In this document: positions 56,101-63,947 of the stretch, in pieces
Layout of the letters: every line of letters starts with the position of its first letter
How positions within the stretch are numbered: the stretch's first letter is position 1
NCBI RefSeq assembly: GCF_029846175.1
Contig: NZ_JARWAC010000019.1
Coordinates: 62,001-126,000 of the forward strand
From: Sphaerisporangium sp. TRM90804
GTDB lineage: Bacteria > Actinomycetota > Actinomycetes > Streptosporangiales > Streptosporangiaceae
Reading direction: 5' to 3'
Length of the DNA stretch: 64,000 bases
Made by a program: the position numbers and the translations under genes
Notes under the pieces: model-generated
Told to the model about the DNA's origin: nothing
The model's database searches: none
Seen by the model: only the letters and a program-made list of their open reading frames with translations

Positions 56101-56311
56101 ATTGCACGCTAATCGGACGGCAAGTAATGCCCGACGTAATCATTTCGCCGAACCAGCTTGCATCAAGTAATCCAGGGGCTCACTATAAGCGCACAGGACG
56201 GTGACGGAGAGCGGTTATCCGGTAGCGGTACGAGACCGTCCCCGCCCAGGTAGGTAATTCCCGGCATTTCACTAGATGTCCCGATTAGTAAATAGATGAA
56301 AGGAAACACCG
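56101..56311. promoter_or_regulatory. Divergent region between WhiJ-like and ATP-binding genes
   Basis: These 211 nt are markedly less GC-rich than the surroundings. CAAGTAAT occurs twice (56121-56128 and near 56165), the first copy within the dyad GGCA-agtaa-TGCC. TTGCCG-N16-TATGGG on the minus strand is a possible promoter for the XRE gene. No gene is seen here. Confidence 0.4.
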
Positions 56312-56836
56312 GTGATCGTGATGCGCCCCCGCGCGGTGGCTTTGGTGGTGGGACGGCTCTCAAGGCTCGTCCGAGGAAGGTGGGCCGGGACGGACGCTCA
56401 GGCGGTCGGTCCGGCGTGGCTCCTCACCACGACGGGCGACCCGCTGGAGCCGCCGACCTTCTCCCAGCCGTTCGCCGCCGTGCCCTCCCAGGTGCGGGCG
56501 GCGCGCGCGTTCGTCACCGCGCTGCTGGGCGCCGACCACCCGTGCCACGACGACGCGATCCTGCTCACCAGCGAGCTGGCCGGCAACGTGGTCCGGCACG
56601 CGGTGAACCACGAGTTCGCCGTCTCGGTGGCCCTGGTGCCCGGCGGCGTGCGCATCACCGTCGGCGATCGCGGCTCCGCCACCTTCCCGTGCGTGCGCGA
56701 AGCCGACGACGACGCCCTCTCGGGCCGTGGCCTGGCCATGGTCGACAAGATCGCCACCCGCTGGGGCTTCCAGCGCACCACCGGCAACACCAGCGTCTGG
56801 TTCCACCTCGCCCAGCCCGCCCCCACCCGGGCCTGA
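56312..56836 (+). CDS. RsbW-like ATP-binding protein (HATPase_c, anti-sigma kinase fold)
   Basis: This 174-residue protein has a single GHKL ATPase domain: FVTALLGADHPCHDDAILLTSELAGNVVRHAV (N-box), ITVGDRGS (G1) and SGRGLAMVDKIATRWGF (G2). It lacks a dimerisation/phosphoacceptor domain, as in RsbW/SpoIIAB anti-sigma proteins and the actinomycete AbaA-cluster ATPase. The GTG at 56312 follows AAAGGAAA. It is divergent from the WhiJ-like/DUF397 pair, a common three-gene grouping. Confidence 0.88.
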   Translation: MIVMRPRAVALVVGRLSRLVRGRWAGTDAQAVGPAWLLTTTGDPLEPPTFSQPFAAVPSQVRAARAFVTALLGADHPCHDDAILLTSELAGNVVRHAVNHEFAVSVALVPGGVRITVGDRGSATFPCVREADDDALSGRGLAMVDKIATRWGFQRTTGNTSVWFHLAQPAPTRA

Positions 56837-56849
56837 CCCCGCCCACCGG

Positions 56850-57383
56850 CTACCAGACGTCGCCCTCGCGCCAGTCGCAGACGAGCTCCCCGGACAGGTC
56901 GAGCGGCGCGGCCCCGGGAAGGACGTAGACGCCGCCGTCGTCCTCCTCGGTGCGCTCGACGCCCGCCGGCGTCAGCACCGACGTCGGCCCCTGCCACACC
57001 CGCCAGCCACGGGCCGTGTACAGCCCCGCCCCGTCCTCCGAGGCGCTGAGCGCCCCGACCACGTACGCACCGCGCACCACCCGCTCCAGCGCCCCCATGA
57101 TGGCCGCCCCGTACCCGCGCCGCCGCCGGTCGGCCCGCACCCCGACCCCCTCGACGTACCCCGCCCGCAGCGACCGCCCCCCGTGCACCAGCCGCCGCTG
57201 CACCACCGAGCCGTGCCCGACCAGCTCGGCGCCCTCCCACAGCAGCGCGTGCACCCCGCCCAGGGCGTGCTCCCAGTCGTCATCGTCCATGTCGCCGTCG
57301 AAGGCGTCGTCGAGAAGCACCCGCGCCGCCACAAGGGTGGCCACGTCCAGCTCGAAGGTGTGCGCCACCCGCAGTTCCGTCAC
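56850..57383 (-). CDS. AAC(2')-I-like aminoglycoside N-acetyltransferase
   Basis: This 177-residue GNAT protein follows the AAC(2')-I pattern closely: DWEHALGGVHALLWEGAELVGHG, VQRRLVHGGRSLRAGYVEGVGVRADRRRRGYG (acetyl-CoA loop), MGALERVVRGAYVVGALS, LYTARGWRVWQGPTSVLTPAG and the terminal ELVCDWREGDVW. The family uses acetyl-CoA to acetylate the 2' amine of aminoglycosides, and in mycobacteria is chromosomal and intrinsic. Here too the gene looks chromosomal, with no mobile element nearby. Confidence 0.88.
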   Translation of the reverse strand: MTELRVAHTFELDVATLVAARVLLDDAFDGDMDDDDWEHALGGVHALLWEGAELVGHGSVVQRRLVHGGRSLRAGYVEGVGVRADRRRRGYGAAIMGALERVVRGAYVVGALSASEDGAGLYTARGWRVWQGPTSVLTPAGVERTEEDDGGVYVLPGAAPLDLSGELVCDWREGDVW

Positions 57384-57449
57384 AGCCCCATCCTCACCGC
57401 CCGGCCCACCCGGCGCGTGCGGCCATCGCGGGACGTCGCGTGGGCGGCG

Positions 57450-57947
57450 TCAGACCATGTACTGGTCGTGGCGGGCGTAGACGTCGGCCCACTCCTCCTC
57501 GGTGAGGGTGCGGCCGGTCTCGGCGATCTCGGCGAGCTCCTCGAAGTACGCCTCGCGCGGCGCGCCCGGGGCGAAGTGCAGCAGCATCGACGCGGGCTCG
57601 CCCGACTCGTTGCGGAAGGCGTGCACCCCGCCCGGCGGCACGTGCAGGAAGTCGCCGGACGTCCCCTCCACCCACCGCGCGCCGTCATAGAACCGCATGG
57701 TGCCGGACAGGACGTAGAACGACTCCGAGATCGTGCGGTGGAAGTGCGCCGACGGACCACTCGGCCTCGTCCCCATCTCCCACCGGTACAGCCCGTACAG
57801 CCCGCCCGTGGAGGCTCCGGTCGCCAGGTAGCGCACCACCGTCCCGGCCGGGCCGCCGATGGTCAGCTCGGCCTCCTGCCCGGACGGACGGTAGACACCG
57901 CTGACCTCCCCCCGCTCGGCGAAGTACCGCGGCTCCGGATACGACAT
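57450..57947 (-). CDS. Cupin domain protein
   Basis: This 165-residue protein has a double-stranded beta-helix: HFHRTISESFYVLSGTMRFYDG (cupin motif 1 with His, His and Glu) and GDFLHVPPGGVHAFRN (motif 2 with His). The metal-binding set is intact. The ATG at 57947 has AGAGGAG upstream. Its substrate is unknown; small proteins of this kind include sugar isomerases, quercetinase-like oxygenases and binding proteins. Confidence 0.85.
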   Translation of the reverse strand: MSYPEPRYFAERGEVSGVYRPSGQEAELTIGGPAGTVVRYLATGASTGGLYGLYRWEMGTRPSGPSAHFHRTISESFYVLSGTMRFYDGARWVEGTSGDFLHVPPGGVHAFRNESGEPASMLLHFAPGAPREAYFEELAEIAETGRTLTEEEWADVYARHDQYMV

Positions 57948-58173
57948 GCCTGCTCCTCTCGCACTGATCACCATCACCATGTCGCTCAACCCTAGATCCC
58001 CCCGCATCGAAAATCTGTAGTGGCTGAAGTAGACATGTGCGCCCGGTGGAGCTAGAGTTCCTGTCATCGCAAGGAACGGATCCACGAGGGCAGAGCAGTG
58101 CAGGCAACACGACGAACTGCCCGGACGAACGTGGAGAGCAAAGACGACGAAGTAAAGACGGATCAGGTTGACC
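57948..58173. other. Cupin upstream region and lead-in to the repeat array
   Basis: About 226 nt holding the cupin promoter region (minus; TAGGGT near 57,990-57,995 is a possible -10) and, on the plus strand, GTTCCT/AGGAAC inverted repeat arms at about 58,050-58,075. A degenerate ACGAAGTAAAGACGG (58148-58162) resembles the loop of the repeat units that follow. No gene is supportable. Confidence 0.4.
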
Positions 58174-58424
58174 GGCAGAAGGTCGGACGTGCCAGGGCCA
58201 GCGAACGAGTAAAGGCCCCAGCCGTGGACGCGCTGCCACAGCAGTAGCAGTGAACGGGCAGAAGGTCGGACGTGCCAGGGCCGGTGCACGAGTAAAGGCT
58301 CCAGCCGTGGACGCGCTGCCACAGCGGTAGAAGTGAAGCAGTGAACAGGTAGAAGGTCGGACGTGCCAGGGCCAGCGCACGAGTAAGGGTCCCGGCCGTG
58401 GACGAGCAGCTGCGGTAGTGACGC
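58174..58424 (+). repeat. Three tandem 83-91-bp structured units
   Basis: Units begin at 58174, 58257 and 58348 with GGCAGAAGGTCGGACGTGCC (GGTAGAAGG in the third). Each then has a 5-bp stem around a 14-nt loop containing ACGAGTAA: GGGCC with GGCCC (unit 1), GGCTC (unit 2) and GGTCC (unit 3). The changed bases keep pairing as G-U on the plus strand. Units 1 and 2 also share GTGG-acgcgctg-CCAC. No likely protein is encoded. A plus-strand RNA is inferred. Confidence 0.8.
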
Positions 58425-58546
58425 ATGAGGTCGATGAAGTAGAGATAGCGAAAGGAGCGTTGAACGCCATCGGGATCGCCCGTCGCCGGCTGGTTTCAGC
58501 CGCACGGGTGCCGCGACTTCACGTATTGGACGGTGGTCTACGGTCA

Positions 58547-58690
58547 CGCGAAAGCGATCCCCGCATCCCCGCCCGCTTAGGGCGGCCAATGCGGAAGCAA
58601 CAGGCCGGCCCCAGGGCCGGTAGATGGTGTTGAACCTCGCGGGCCCCGGCGCAACTTGGCGCCGGGGCCCCTGTCCGCATTCGGGAAGGG
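58547..58690 (+). promoter_or_regulatory. Candidate cis-regulatory RNA in the MerR gene leader
   Basis: A CGC-GAAA-GCG hairpin (58547-58556) is followed by CCGCAT (58561-58566), hairpin CCGCCC/GGGCGG (58569-58585), ATGCGG (58589-58594), hairpin CCGGCC/GGCCGG (58605-58620), a perfect 12-bp hairpin with loop AACTTG (58641-58670), then CCGCAT again (58675-58680) beside the ribosome-binding site GGGAAGGG (58683-58690). ATGCGG can pair with either CCGCAT but not both. This is switch-like; no known riboswitch class is recognised. Confidence 0.55.
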
Positions 58691-58693
58691 TGT

Positions 58694-59143
58694 ATGGATC
58701 AAGCGTTGATGACGTCGGCCGTCCGATCGGGGTCCCGGCTCCGCGACACCGCCGACAAGGCTGGAACGGCCGGCGAGGCCGAACCCGCGGGCAGGGCCGA
58801 CGGCCTTCCCGCCACGCCGAGTGACATCTCCGGTCACCGGTTCGACGATGACGACTACCCCGCCTACAGCATGGGCCGCGCGGCCGAGATCCTCGGCGTC
58901 ACCCCCGCGTTCCTCCGCAACCTCGGCGCGGCCCGACTGATCGAGCCGCAGCGCTCCGAGGGCGGCCACCGCCGCTACTCGCGCTACCAGCTCCGCCTGG
59001 CCGCCCGCGCCCGCGAGCTGGTCGACCAGGGCATCGCCCTGGAGCCCGCCTGCCGCATCATCATCCTGGAAGACCAGCTCACCGAAGCCCTGCGCATCAA
59101 CGCCGAACTCCAGCAGGCCCGCGACCGACGATCCGAGCCCTGA
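58694..59143 (+). CDS. MerR-type HTH regulator
   Basis: This 149-residue protein has a ~50-residue disordered N-terminus, then a MerR HTH and wing (YSMGRAAEILGVTPAFLRNLGAARLIEPQ followed by EGGHRRYSRYQL, ~58-97) and a short helix (RARELVDQGIALEPACRIIILEDQLTEALRIN). It lacks a ligand domain, as in the widespread small actinomycete MerR/BldC-like regulators. The ATG at 58694 has GGAAGG 4 nt upstream. It is preceded by the structured leader and tandem repeats. Confidence 0.88.
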   Translation: MDQALMTSAVRSGSRLRDTADKAGTAGEAEPAGRADGLPATPSDISGHRFDDDDYPAYSMGRAAEILGVTPAFLRNLGAARLIEPQRSEGGHRRYSRYQLRLAARARELVDQGIALEPACRIIILEDQLTEALRINAELQQARDRRSEP

Positions 59144-59156
59144 CCCGCAAACGTAT

Positions 59157-59205
59157 CCGGCCTCCCTCGTCCGTCACCCAGCACGAGTGACGGTACGGAG
59201 GCCGG
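59157..59205. terminator. Bidirectional terminator between merR-type gene and rsmB
   Basis: Two nested perfect stems, CCGGCCTCC (59157-59165)/GGAGGCCGG (59197-59205) and CCGTCAC (59171-59177)/GTGACGG (59187-59193), form a long interrupted hairpin between the convergent genes. Confidence 0.75.
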
Positions 59206-59220
59206 TCGGCGCGGGTCCTT

Positions 59221-60801
59221 TCACGAGACGCGGCGCAGGAGGGAGAGGAACATGGCGTCGGTGCCGTGGCGGTGCGGCCAGAACTGGGCGTACGGGGCCT
59301 CGCCCAGGTCGTCGGCCTCGGGGAGGAACGCGCGGGCGTCCAGCACCTCCACGCCCTGGAGCCGCTTGGCGACGGACTCGACGACGGCGCGGGTCTCGGC
59401 CAGGTGCGGCGTGCACGTCACGTAGGCGACCACGCCGCCCGGGCGCACGGCCTCCAGCGCGGAGCCGAGCAGGCGCCGCTGGAGGGCCGCGAAGTCGGGC
59501 ACGCTCTCGGGGGCGCGGCGCCAGCGGGCCTCCGGGCGGCGGCGCAGCGCGCCCAGGCCCGTGCACGGCGCGTCGACCAGCACGCGGTCGAACGACGCGG
59601 GCCGCCAGGCGGGCTCGGTGCCGTCGGCGGCGACCACCCCGGCCCGCCGCACGGTGCGCTGGACCAGCCGGGCGCGGTGCAGGCGCTGGTCGGCCGCCAG
59701 CAGGTGGCGGTCGTCGCCGGCCAGCGAGTCGAGCAGGCCCGCCTTGCCGCCTGGGCCGGCGCACATGTCGAGCCAGAGCCGGTCGGAGCCCTCGACGGGC
59801 ACCCGGGTGAGCGCCAGGGCGACGAGCTGGCTGGCCTCGTCCTGGACGGCCGCGCGCCCCTCGGCGACGGCCCGGACGGCGCCGGGGTCGCCGTCGGGCA
59901 GGTAGGCGGCGTAGGGCGAGTAACGGGCCGGCTGGGCGCCCGCCTCAAGCAGCTCCTCGACCGAGCCGCGCCCGGGCCAGGCGACCAGGGTCACGCCGGG
60001 GCGCTCGTTGTCGGCGGCGAGCAGCGCCGCCGTCTCCTCCAGGTCGCCGCCCACCGCGTCACGCAGGGCCGAGGTGATCCACCTCGGGTGGCTGTGGGTG
60101 ACGGCGAGGTGGCCGATGGGGTCCTTCTCGACGTCGGGCGCGACGATCGGCAGCCACTGGCCGAGGTCGCGGTTGGCGACCTTGCGCAGGATGGCGTTGG
60201 CGAACTTGGCGGCCCCCGCGCCGACGCGCAGCCGCACGAGGTCGACGGTGGCGCTCACCGCCGCGTGCGGCGGCACCCGGGTCTTCAGAAGCTGGTGGAC
60301 GCCGATGCGCATGGCGTCCAGCAGCGGCGGGTCGATGTCCTCGGGCGGACGGTCGCTGCACGCGGCGATGATCTCGTCATAGGTACCCAGGCCGCGCAGC
60401 GTGCCGTAGGCCAGCTCGGTCGCCAGCGCGGCGTCCCGTCCGCCGAGCCTGCGCTCACGCAGCAGCGAGGGCATCAGCAGGTTGGCGTAGGCGTCCCGCT
60501 CGTCGACGGCCCTGAGCAGGTCGTAGGCCACGTTCCGCGCCTCATCCCGCACCACCCCCGACTTCCCGCGCGGCCCGCCACGCCCTTGCCCCCCTCGGCC
60601 ACGCCCCTTGGGCCCCTCGGTCACGGGGTTACGCCCTTCGCCCGCTCCCCGGGCGTCACGAGCCTCAGGACCGCCCCGGGCGTCACGCCCCTGGCCACCA
60701 CGACCCTGGGCTGCTCCCTGAGCGCCACGCCCCTCGGCCCCACCCCGGGGGTTGCGCCCCTTGCCCGCCGGGCCGTCGGGGCGGCCTCCCCCTTGTGTCA
60801 C
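59221..60801 (-). CDS. rsmB: 16S rRNA (cytosine(967)-C5)-methyltransferase RsmB with RG-rich N-terminal extension
   Basis: This 526-residue protein contains a NusB-like RNA-binding domain (~85-215, RDEARNVAYDLLRAVDERDAYAN) and a SAM methyltransferase (DMCAGPGGKAGLLDSLA; catalytic cysteines in VDAPCTGLGALRRRPE and VAYVTCTPHLAET). The first ~80 residues are Arg/Gly-rich (GRGAQGAAQGRGGQGRDARG and similar), not part of the usual domain set. It lies 19 nt after fmt. Confidence 0.94.
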   Translation of the reverse strand: MTQGGGRPDGPAGKGRNPRGGAEGRGAQGAAQGRGGQGRDARGGPEARDARGAGEGRNPVTEGPKGRGRGGQGRGGPRGKSGVVRDEARNVAYDLLRAVDERDAYANLLMPSLLRERRLGGRDAALATELAYGTLRGLGTYDEIIAACSDRPPEDIDPPLLDAMRIGVHQLLKTRVPPHAAVSATVDLVRLRVGAGAAKFANAILRKVANRDLGQWLPIVAPDVEKDPIGHLAVTHSHPRWITSALRDAVGGDLEETAALLAADNERPGVTLVAWPGRGSVEELLEAGAQPARYSPYAAYLPDGDPGAVRAVAEGRAAVQDEASQLVALALTRVPVEGSDRLWLDMCAGPGGKAGLLDSLAGDDRHLLAADQRLHRARLVQRTVRRAGVVAADGTEPAWRPASFDRVLVDAPCTGLGALRRRPEARWRRAPESVPDFAALQRRLLGSALEAVRPGGVVAYVTCTPHLAETRAVVESVAKRLQGVEVLDARAFLPEADDLGEAPYAQFWPHRHGTDAMFLSLLRRVS

Positions 60802-60820
60802 TTCTCTCCCATCGTCGCGG

Positions 60821-61753
60821 TCAGCCGAGCCGGTCGCCGGGGGCGAGGCGGACGCCGCGCGCCCACTCCCCGGCGGTCATCTGCCGCTTGCCCTGCGGCT
60901 GGACCTCGTCCAGCCGCACCGGATGGGTCGCGGTGCCCACCAGCACGGTGTTCTTGACGGCGGAGATCTCGCCGGGCGCCAGCGGCGCCTCCTGCGGCTC
61001 GGGCAGCACCGGGCCGAGCTTGAGGCGCTGGCCGCGGAACTCCGTCCAGGCGCCGGGGGCGGGCGTGCAGGCGCGGACCAGCCGGTCGACGCGCATCGCC
61101 GGGGCCGCCCAGTCGACCAGGGCGTCCTTGACGTCGAGCTTGGCGGCGTAGGTGACGCCGTCGGCGGCGGGCTGGGGGCGGGCCTCCAGCGTGCCGTCCT
61201 CCACGCCGTCGAGCGTGGCGGCCAGCAGCCCGGCGCCCGACTCGGCGAGGCGGGCCAGCAGGTCGCCGCTGGTGTCGCGCGGGCGGATCTCCTCGGTGAC
61301 GACGCCGTAGACGGGGCCGGCGTCGAGCTCCTTGACGATCTGGAACGTCGCCGCGCCGGTGATCGGGTCGCCGTGCAGCACGGCGTGCTGCACCGGAGCC
61401 GCGCCACGCCAGGCGGGCAGCAGCGAGAAGTGCAGGTTGATCCAGCCGAACCGGGGGATGTCCAGCGCCGACTGCGGCAGCAGGGCGCCGTAGGCGACGA
61501 CCGGGCAGCAGTCGGGGGCGAGGGCCTTCAGCCGGGCCAGGAACTCGGGGTCGCCCGCCTTGGCCGGGCGCAGCACCTCGATGCCCCGCGACTCGGCCAG
61601 CTCGGCGACGGGGCTGCGGTGGACCTGCCGCCCGCGCCCGGACTGGGCGTCGGGCCGGGTGACGACGGCGACCACCTCGTGCCGCGGCGAGTCGAGCAGC
61701 GCCCGCAGCGGCGGCAGCGCGGGTTCCGGAGTGCCGGCGAAGACGAGTCGCAC
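60821..61753 (-). CDS. fmt: Methionyl-tRNA formyltransferase
   Basis: This 310-residue enzyme formylates initiator Met-tRNA using 10-formyl-tetrahydrofolate. The N-terminal domain begins [20 protein letters not shown] and has the catalytic [24 protein letters not shown] with Asn, His and later Asp (KELDAGPVY); the C-terminal OB-fold follows ~205. It starts 4 nt after the def stop, forming the usual def-fmt pair. Confidence 0.97.
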   Translation of the reverse strand: MRLVFAGTPEPALPPLRALLDSPRHEVVAVVTRPDAQSGRGRQVHRSPVAELAESRGIEVLRPAKAGDPEFLARLKALAPDCCPVVAYGALLPQSALDIPRFGWINLHFSLLPAWRGAAPVQHAVLHGDPITGAATFQIVKELDAGPVYGVVTEEIRPRDTSGDLLARLAESGAGLLAATLDGVEDGTLEARPQPAADGVTYAAKLDVKDALVDWAAPAMRVDRLVRACTPAPGAWTEFRGQRLKLGPVLPEPQEAPLAPGEISAVKNTVLVGTATHPVRLDEVQPQGKRQMTAGEWARGVRLAPGDRLG

Positions 61754-61757
61754 CTTG

Positions 61758-62306
61758 TCAGAGGGCCTTCCCTTGAGTGGCGTGCGGCGAGAACCGTACC
61801 GTGGGAGCCGCCAGGCCGCTCCACTCGGCTTCGCGGATCGCCTTCATGGCCAGCTTGCGCTGCTTGATGTCCATGCGGTCGATGAACAGCACACCGTCGA
61901 GGTGGTCGGTCTCGTGCTGCACGCACCGGGCCATCAGGTCGGTGCCCTCGATGGTGACCGGCTCACCGTGCATGTCGAACCCGGTGGCCACCGCGCGGAT
62001 CGCGCGCGGCGTGGGGAACGCGAGGCCGGGGAACGACAGGCACCCCTCCTCGCCCTCCTCGTCGATCTCGGTGCCGAGGTCGAGCGAGGGGTTGACCAGA
62101 TGCCCCACCACGTCGTCGACGTAGTAGGTGAACACCCGCAAGCCGACGCCGATCTGCGGGGCGGCGAGCCCGGCTCCCGGAGCGTCCATCATCGTGTCGG
62201 TGAGGTCCTTGACGAGCTTGTGCAGCTCTTTGTCGAAGTCCTTGACCGGCTCGGCCGGGGTGCGCAGCACCGGATCGCCGAAAAGGCGGATCGACTGAAT
62301 TGCCAC
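61758..62306 (-). CDS. def: Peptide deformylase
   Basis: This 182-residue metalloenzyme removes the formyl group from nascent proteins. All three motifs are present: [19 protein letters not shown] (Cys ligand) and QHETDHLDG (His ligands and catalytic Glu). The GTG at 62306 ([18 protein letters not shown]) is the natural start. It is followed by fmt and rsmB in one operon, which ties formylation and deformylation together. Confidence 0.96.
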   Translation of the reverse strand: MAIQSIRLFGDPVLRTPAEPVKDFDKELHKLVKDLTDTMMDAPGAGLAAPQIGVGLRVFTYYVDDVVGHLVNPSLDLGTEIDEEGEEGCLSFPGLAFPTPRAIRAVATGFDMHGEPVTIEGTDLMARCVQHETDHLDGVLFIDRMDIKQRKLAMKAIREAEWSGLAAPTVRFSPHATQGKAL

Positions 62307-62585
62307 GGACGACTCCGTTCGCGTCACGACAGGAAGGTGCACCCAGTTTATGGGTCCGCGGAGACACCCGTTCGCGATCACCGGCCCGACGCCCCCCCGT
62401 CGGCTCCCCCACGCTCGCCGACCGGACGGCGAGACCACCGCACGGTGCCCACGGCGGCCCCTGCCGAGAAGCGGCCGGCCCGGCGTCACCCCGGCCCCAC
62501 CGCAGACCACCGCGCACCGCTCATGCCGGCCCGGCCGGGAGCCCTCCCGGCCGTCACGGCGACCCGGCCGCAAGGCCGCCGCGGG
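62307..62585. other. def upstream region
   Basis: A 279-nt GC-rich gap that should contain the def promoter. I see no clear -35/-10, hairpin or small gene. Confidence 0.35.
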
Positions 62586-63947
62586 TCAGCGGGAGCGGGC
62601 CTTCATGGCGGCCTTGCGTGCCGCCTTCGCGACCGAGGGGTCGGGGTGGTGGGTGCCGAGCAGTTCGAGGACGGCGATGGCGTCGGGGTGGCTGCTGCGG
62701 CTGACGTCCTCGATGAGGCGCACCAGCTCGTCGCCGCCCTCCAGGGCCTCGAACTCGCCCATCGCCTCGCGGGCGTCGGGGATGTGCAGCAGCGTGGCCA
62801 GCGTGTCGACCGCGAGCCAGGTGCCGTCGTTCTCGGTGAGCACCGGCGCCTCGAGATCGCGCACGCCGAGCCACACGGCGGCGTGCCGCCACATCGTGGG
62901 CTCGGCCAGCGCCTCGCGCATCGCGGGCTCGGCCTCGGGGCCCATCTCCTCCAGCACCGTGCCGATCACCCCGCGCTGCCCGGCCGTGCCGGACGCCGCC
63001 ACCTTGATCAGCTCGCGCGCGGCGTCTTCGGGCACCCGGCGCTCCACCCACAGCGTGGGCGCGCTGGACGGGGCGTGGCCCGCCAGCATGGCCTCGACCA
63101 GCTCGACGGCGCTGAGCTCGGCGTACTCGGCGACCTCCGACAGCAGCGGCGCGTCGTGCCCCTCACGCAGAAGATCTTGCCGGACGGCCCACACCCCGAG
63201 CGGCGTCAGGCGGACGCCGTCCCCCGCGCGCTCGAAGAGCCCGCAGTACTGCAGGAGGTCGAGCGCGGTGTCGAGCTCGGCCGGGAGCCGCTCGCGCAGC
63301 CGCCGCATCTCGCCCGCGCGGGCCTCGCAGCCGATCTCGTGCGCCTGGAGCATGCCCTCCACCAGGGCGCTGTAGGCGATGCCGTCGGCGGTGGCGTAGA
63401 TGGTGGCGAGCATCTCGGTCAGGTGCTCGTCGGCCACGGCGGAACCGGTGAGACCCTCCTCGGTGCGGTCGAGGACGTCCATGACCACGCCGTCCCAGAA
63501 CTCCATCAGGTCGGCCGACATGCCCGGGCCGGGCCCCGCACCGCCCGACGTGATGCGCAGCAGACCGCTGTTCACGGCGACGATCCACACCAGCCGCAGG
63601 CGGTCGCCGGCCAGGCCGAGGGCCTCGACGGCCGCGCGGGCGTCGTCGGGCCGGAGCAGCCCCTGCTCGTCCACCTCACGGGTGCCCGTCCACTCGGCCA
63701 GGCGCCTGGCGTCGCGCACCAGCGGGACCGACAGCACCGCGGCGGTCAACTCGTCGGAGGGGGCGAGCTCCACCGGCGGGAAGCTCAGCACCTCGTTGCC
63801 GAGATCGCCGCGATCGCCCTCGGGGTCGCCGCCCGCCATCTCGGCGAGCAGCGCCTCACGCTCCTCGCCGGACACGTTTCCCAGCTCGTCGATGAGGCTG
63901 CGCAGCTCTCCAAGATCGAAGATTCCGCCGTTGCCGGTGTTCGCCAT
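62586..63947 (-). CDS. Uncharacterised helical actinobacterial protein
   Basis: This 453-residue soluble protein is rich in Ala, Leu, Glu and Asp and appears mainly alpha-helical, with a C-terminal half that suggests HEAT-like repeats (EDAARELIKVAASGTAGQRGVIGTVLEEMG, MREALAEPTMWRHAAVWLGV, HPDAIAVLELLGTHHPDPSVAKAARKAAM in this order). A winged-helix-like piece (LLQYCGLFERAGDGVRLTPLGVWAVRQ) lies near residue 230-260. No catalytic motif, signal peptide or membrane helix is seen. I do not assign a function. It lies upstream of def on the same strand. Confidence 0.75.
   Translation of the reverse strand: MANTGNGGIFDLGELRSLIDELGNVSGEEREALLAEMAGGDPEGDRGDLGNEVLSFPPVELAPSDELTAAVLSVPLVRDARRLAEWTGTREVDEQGLLRPDDARAAVEALGLAGDRLRLVWIVAVNSGLLRITSGGAGPGPGMSADLMEFWDGVVMDVLDRTEEGLTGSAVADEHLTEMLATIYATADGIAYSALVEGMLQAHEIGCEARAGEMRRLRERLPAELDTALDLLQYCGLFERAGDGVRLTPLGVWAVRQDLLREGHDAPLLSEVAEYAELSAVELVEAMLAGHAPSSAPTLWVERRVPEDAARELIKVAASGTAGQRGVIGTVLEEMGPEAEPAMREALAEPTMWRHAAVWLGVRDLEAPVLTENDGTWLAVDTLATLLHIPDAREAMGEFEALEGGDELVRLIEDVSRSSHPDAIAVLELLGTHHPDPSVAKAARKAAMKARSR

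Noticed and set aside
58163-58470. Minus-strand frames of up to ~380 codons through the 83-91-bp repeats, fused to the cupin frame
   Set aside because: The cupin fold and its ribosome-binding site fix the start at 57947. The upstream part changes frame between units, and its pairing pattern favours plus-strand RNA.
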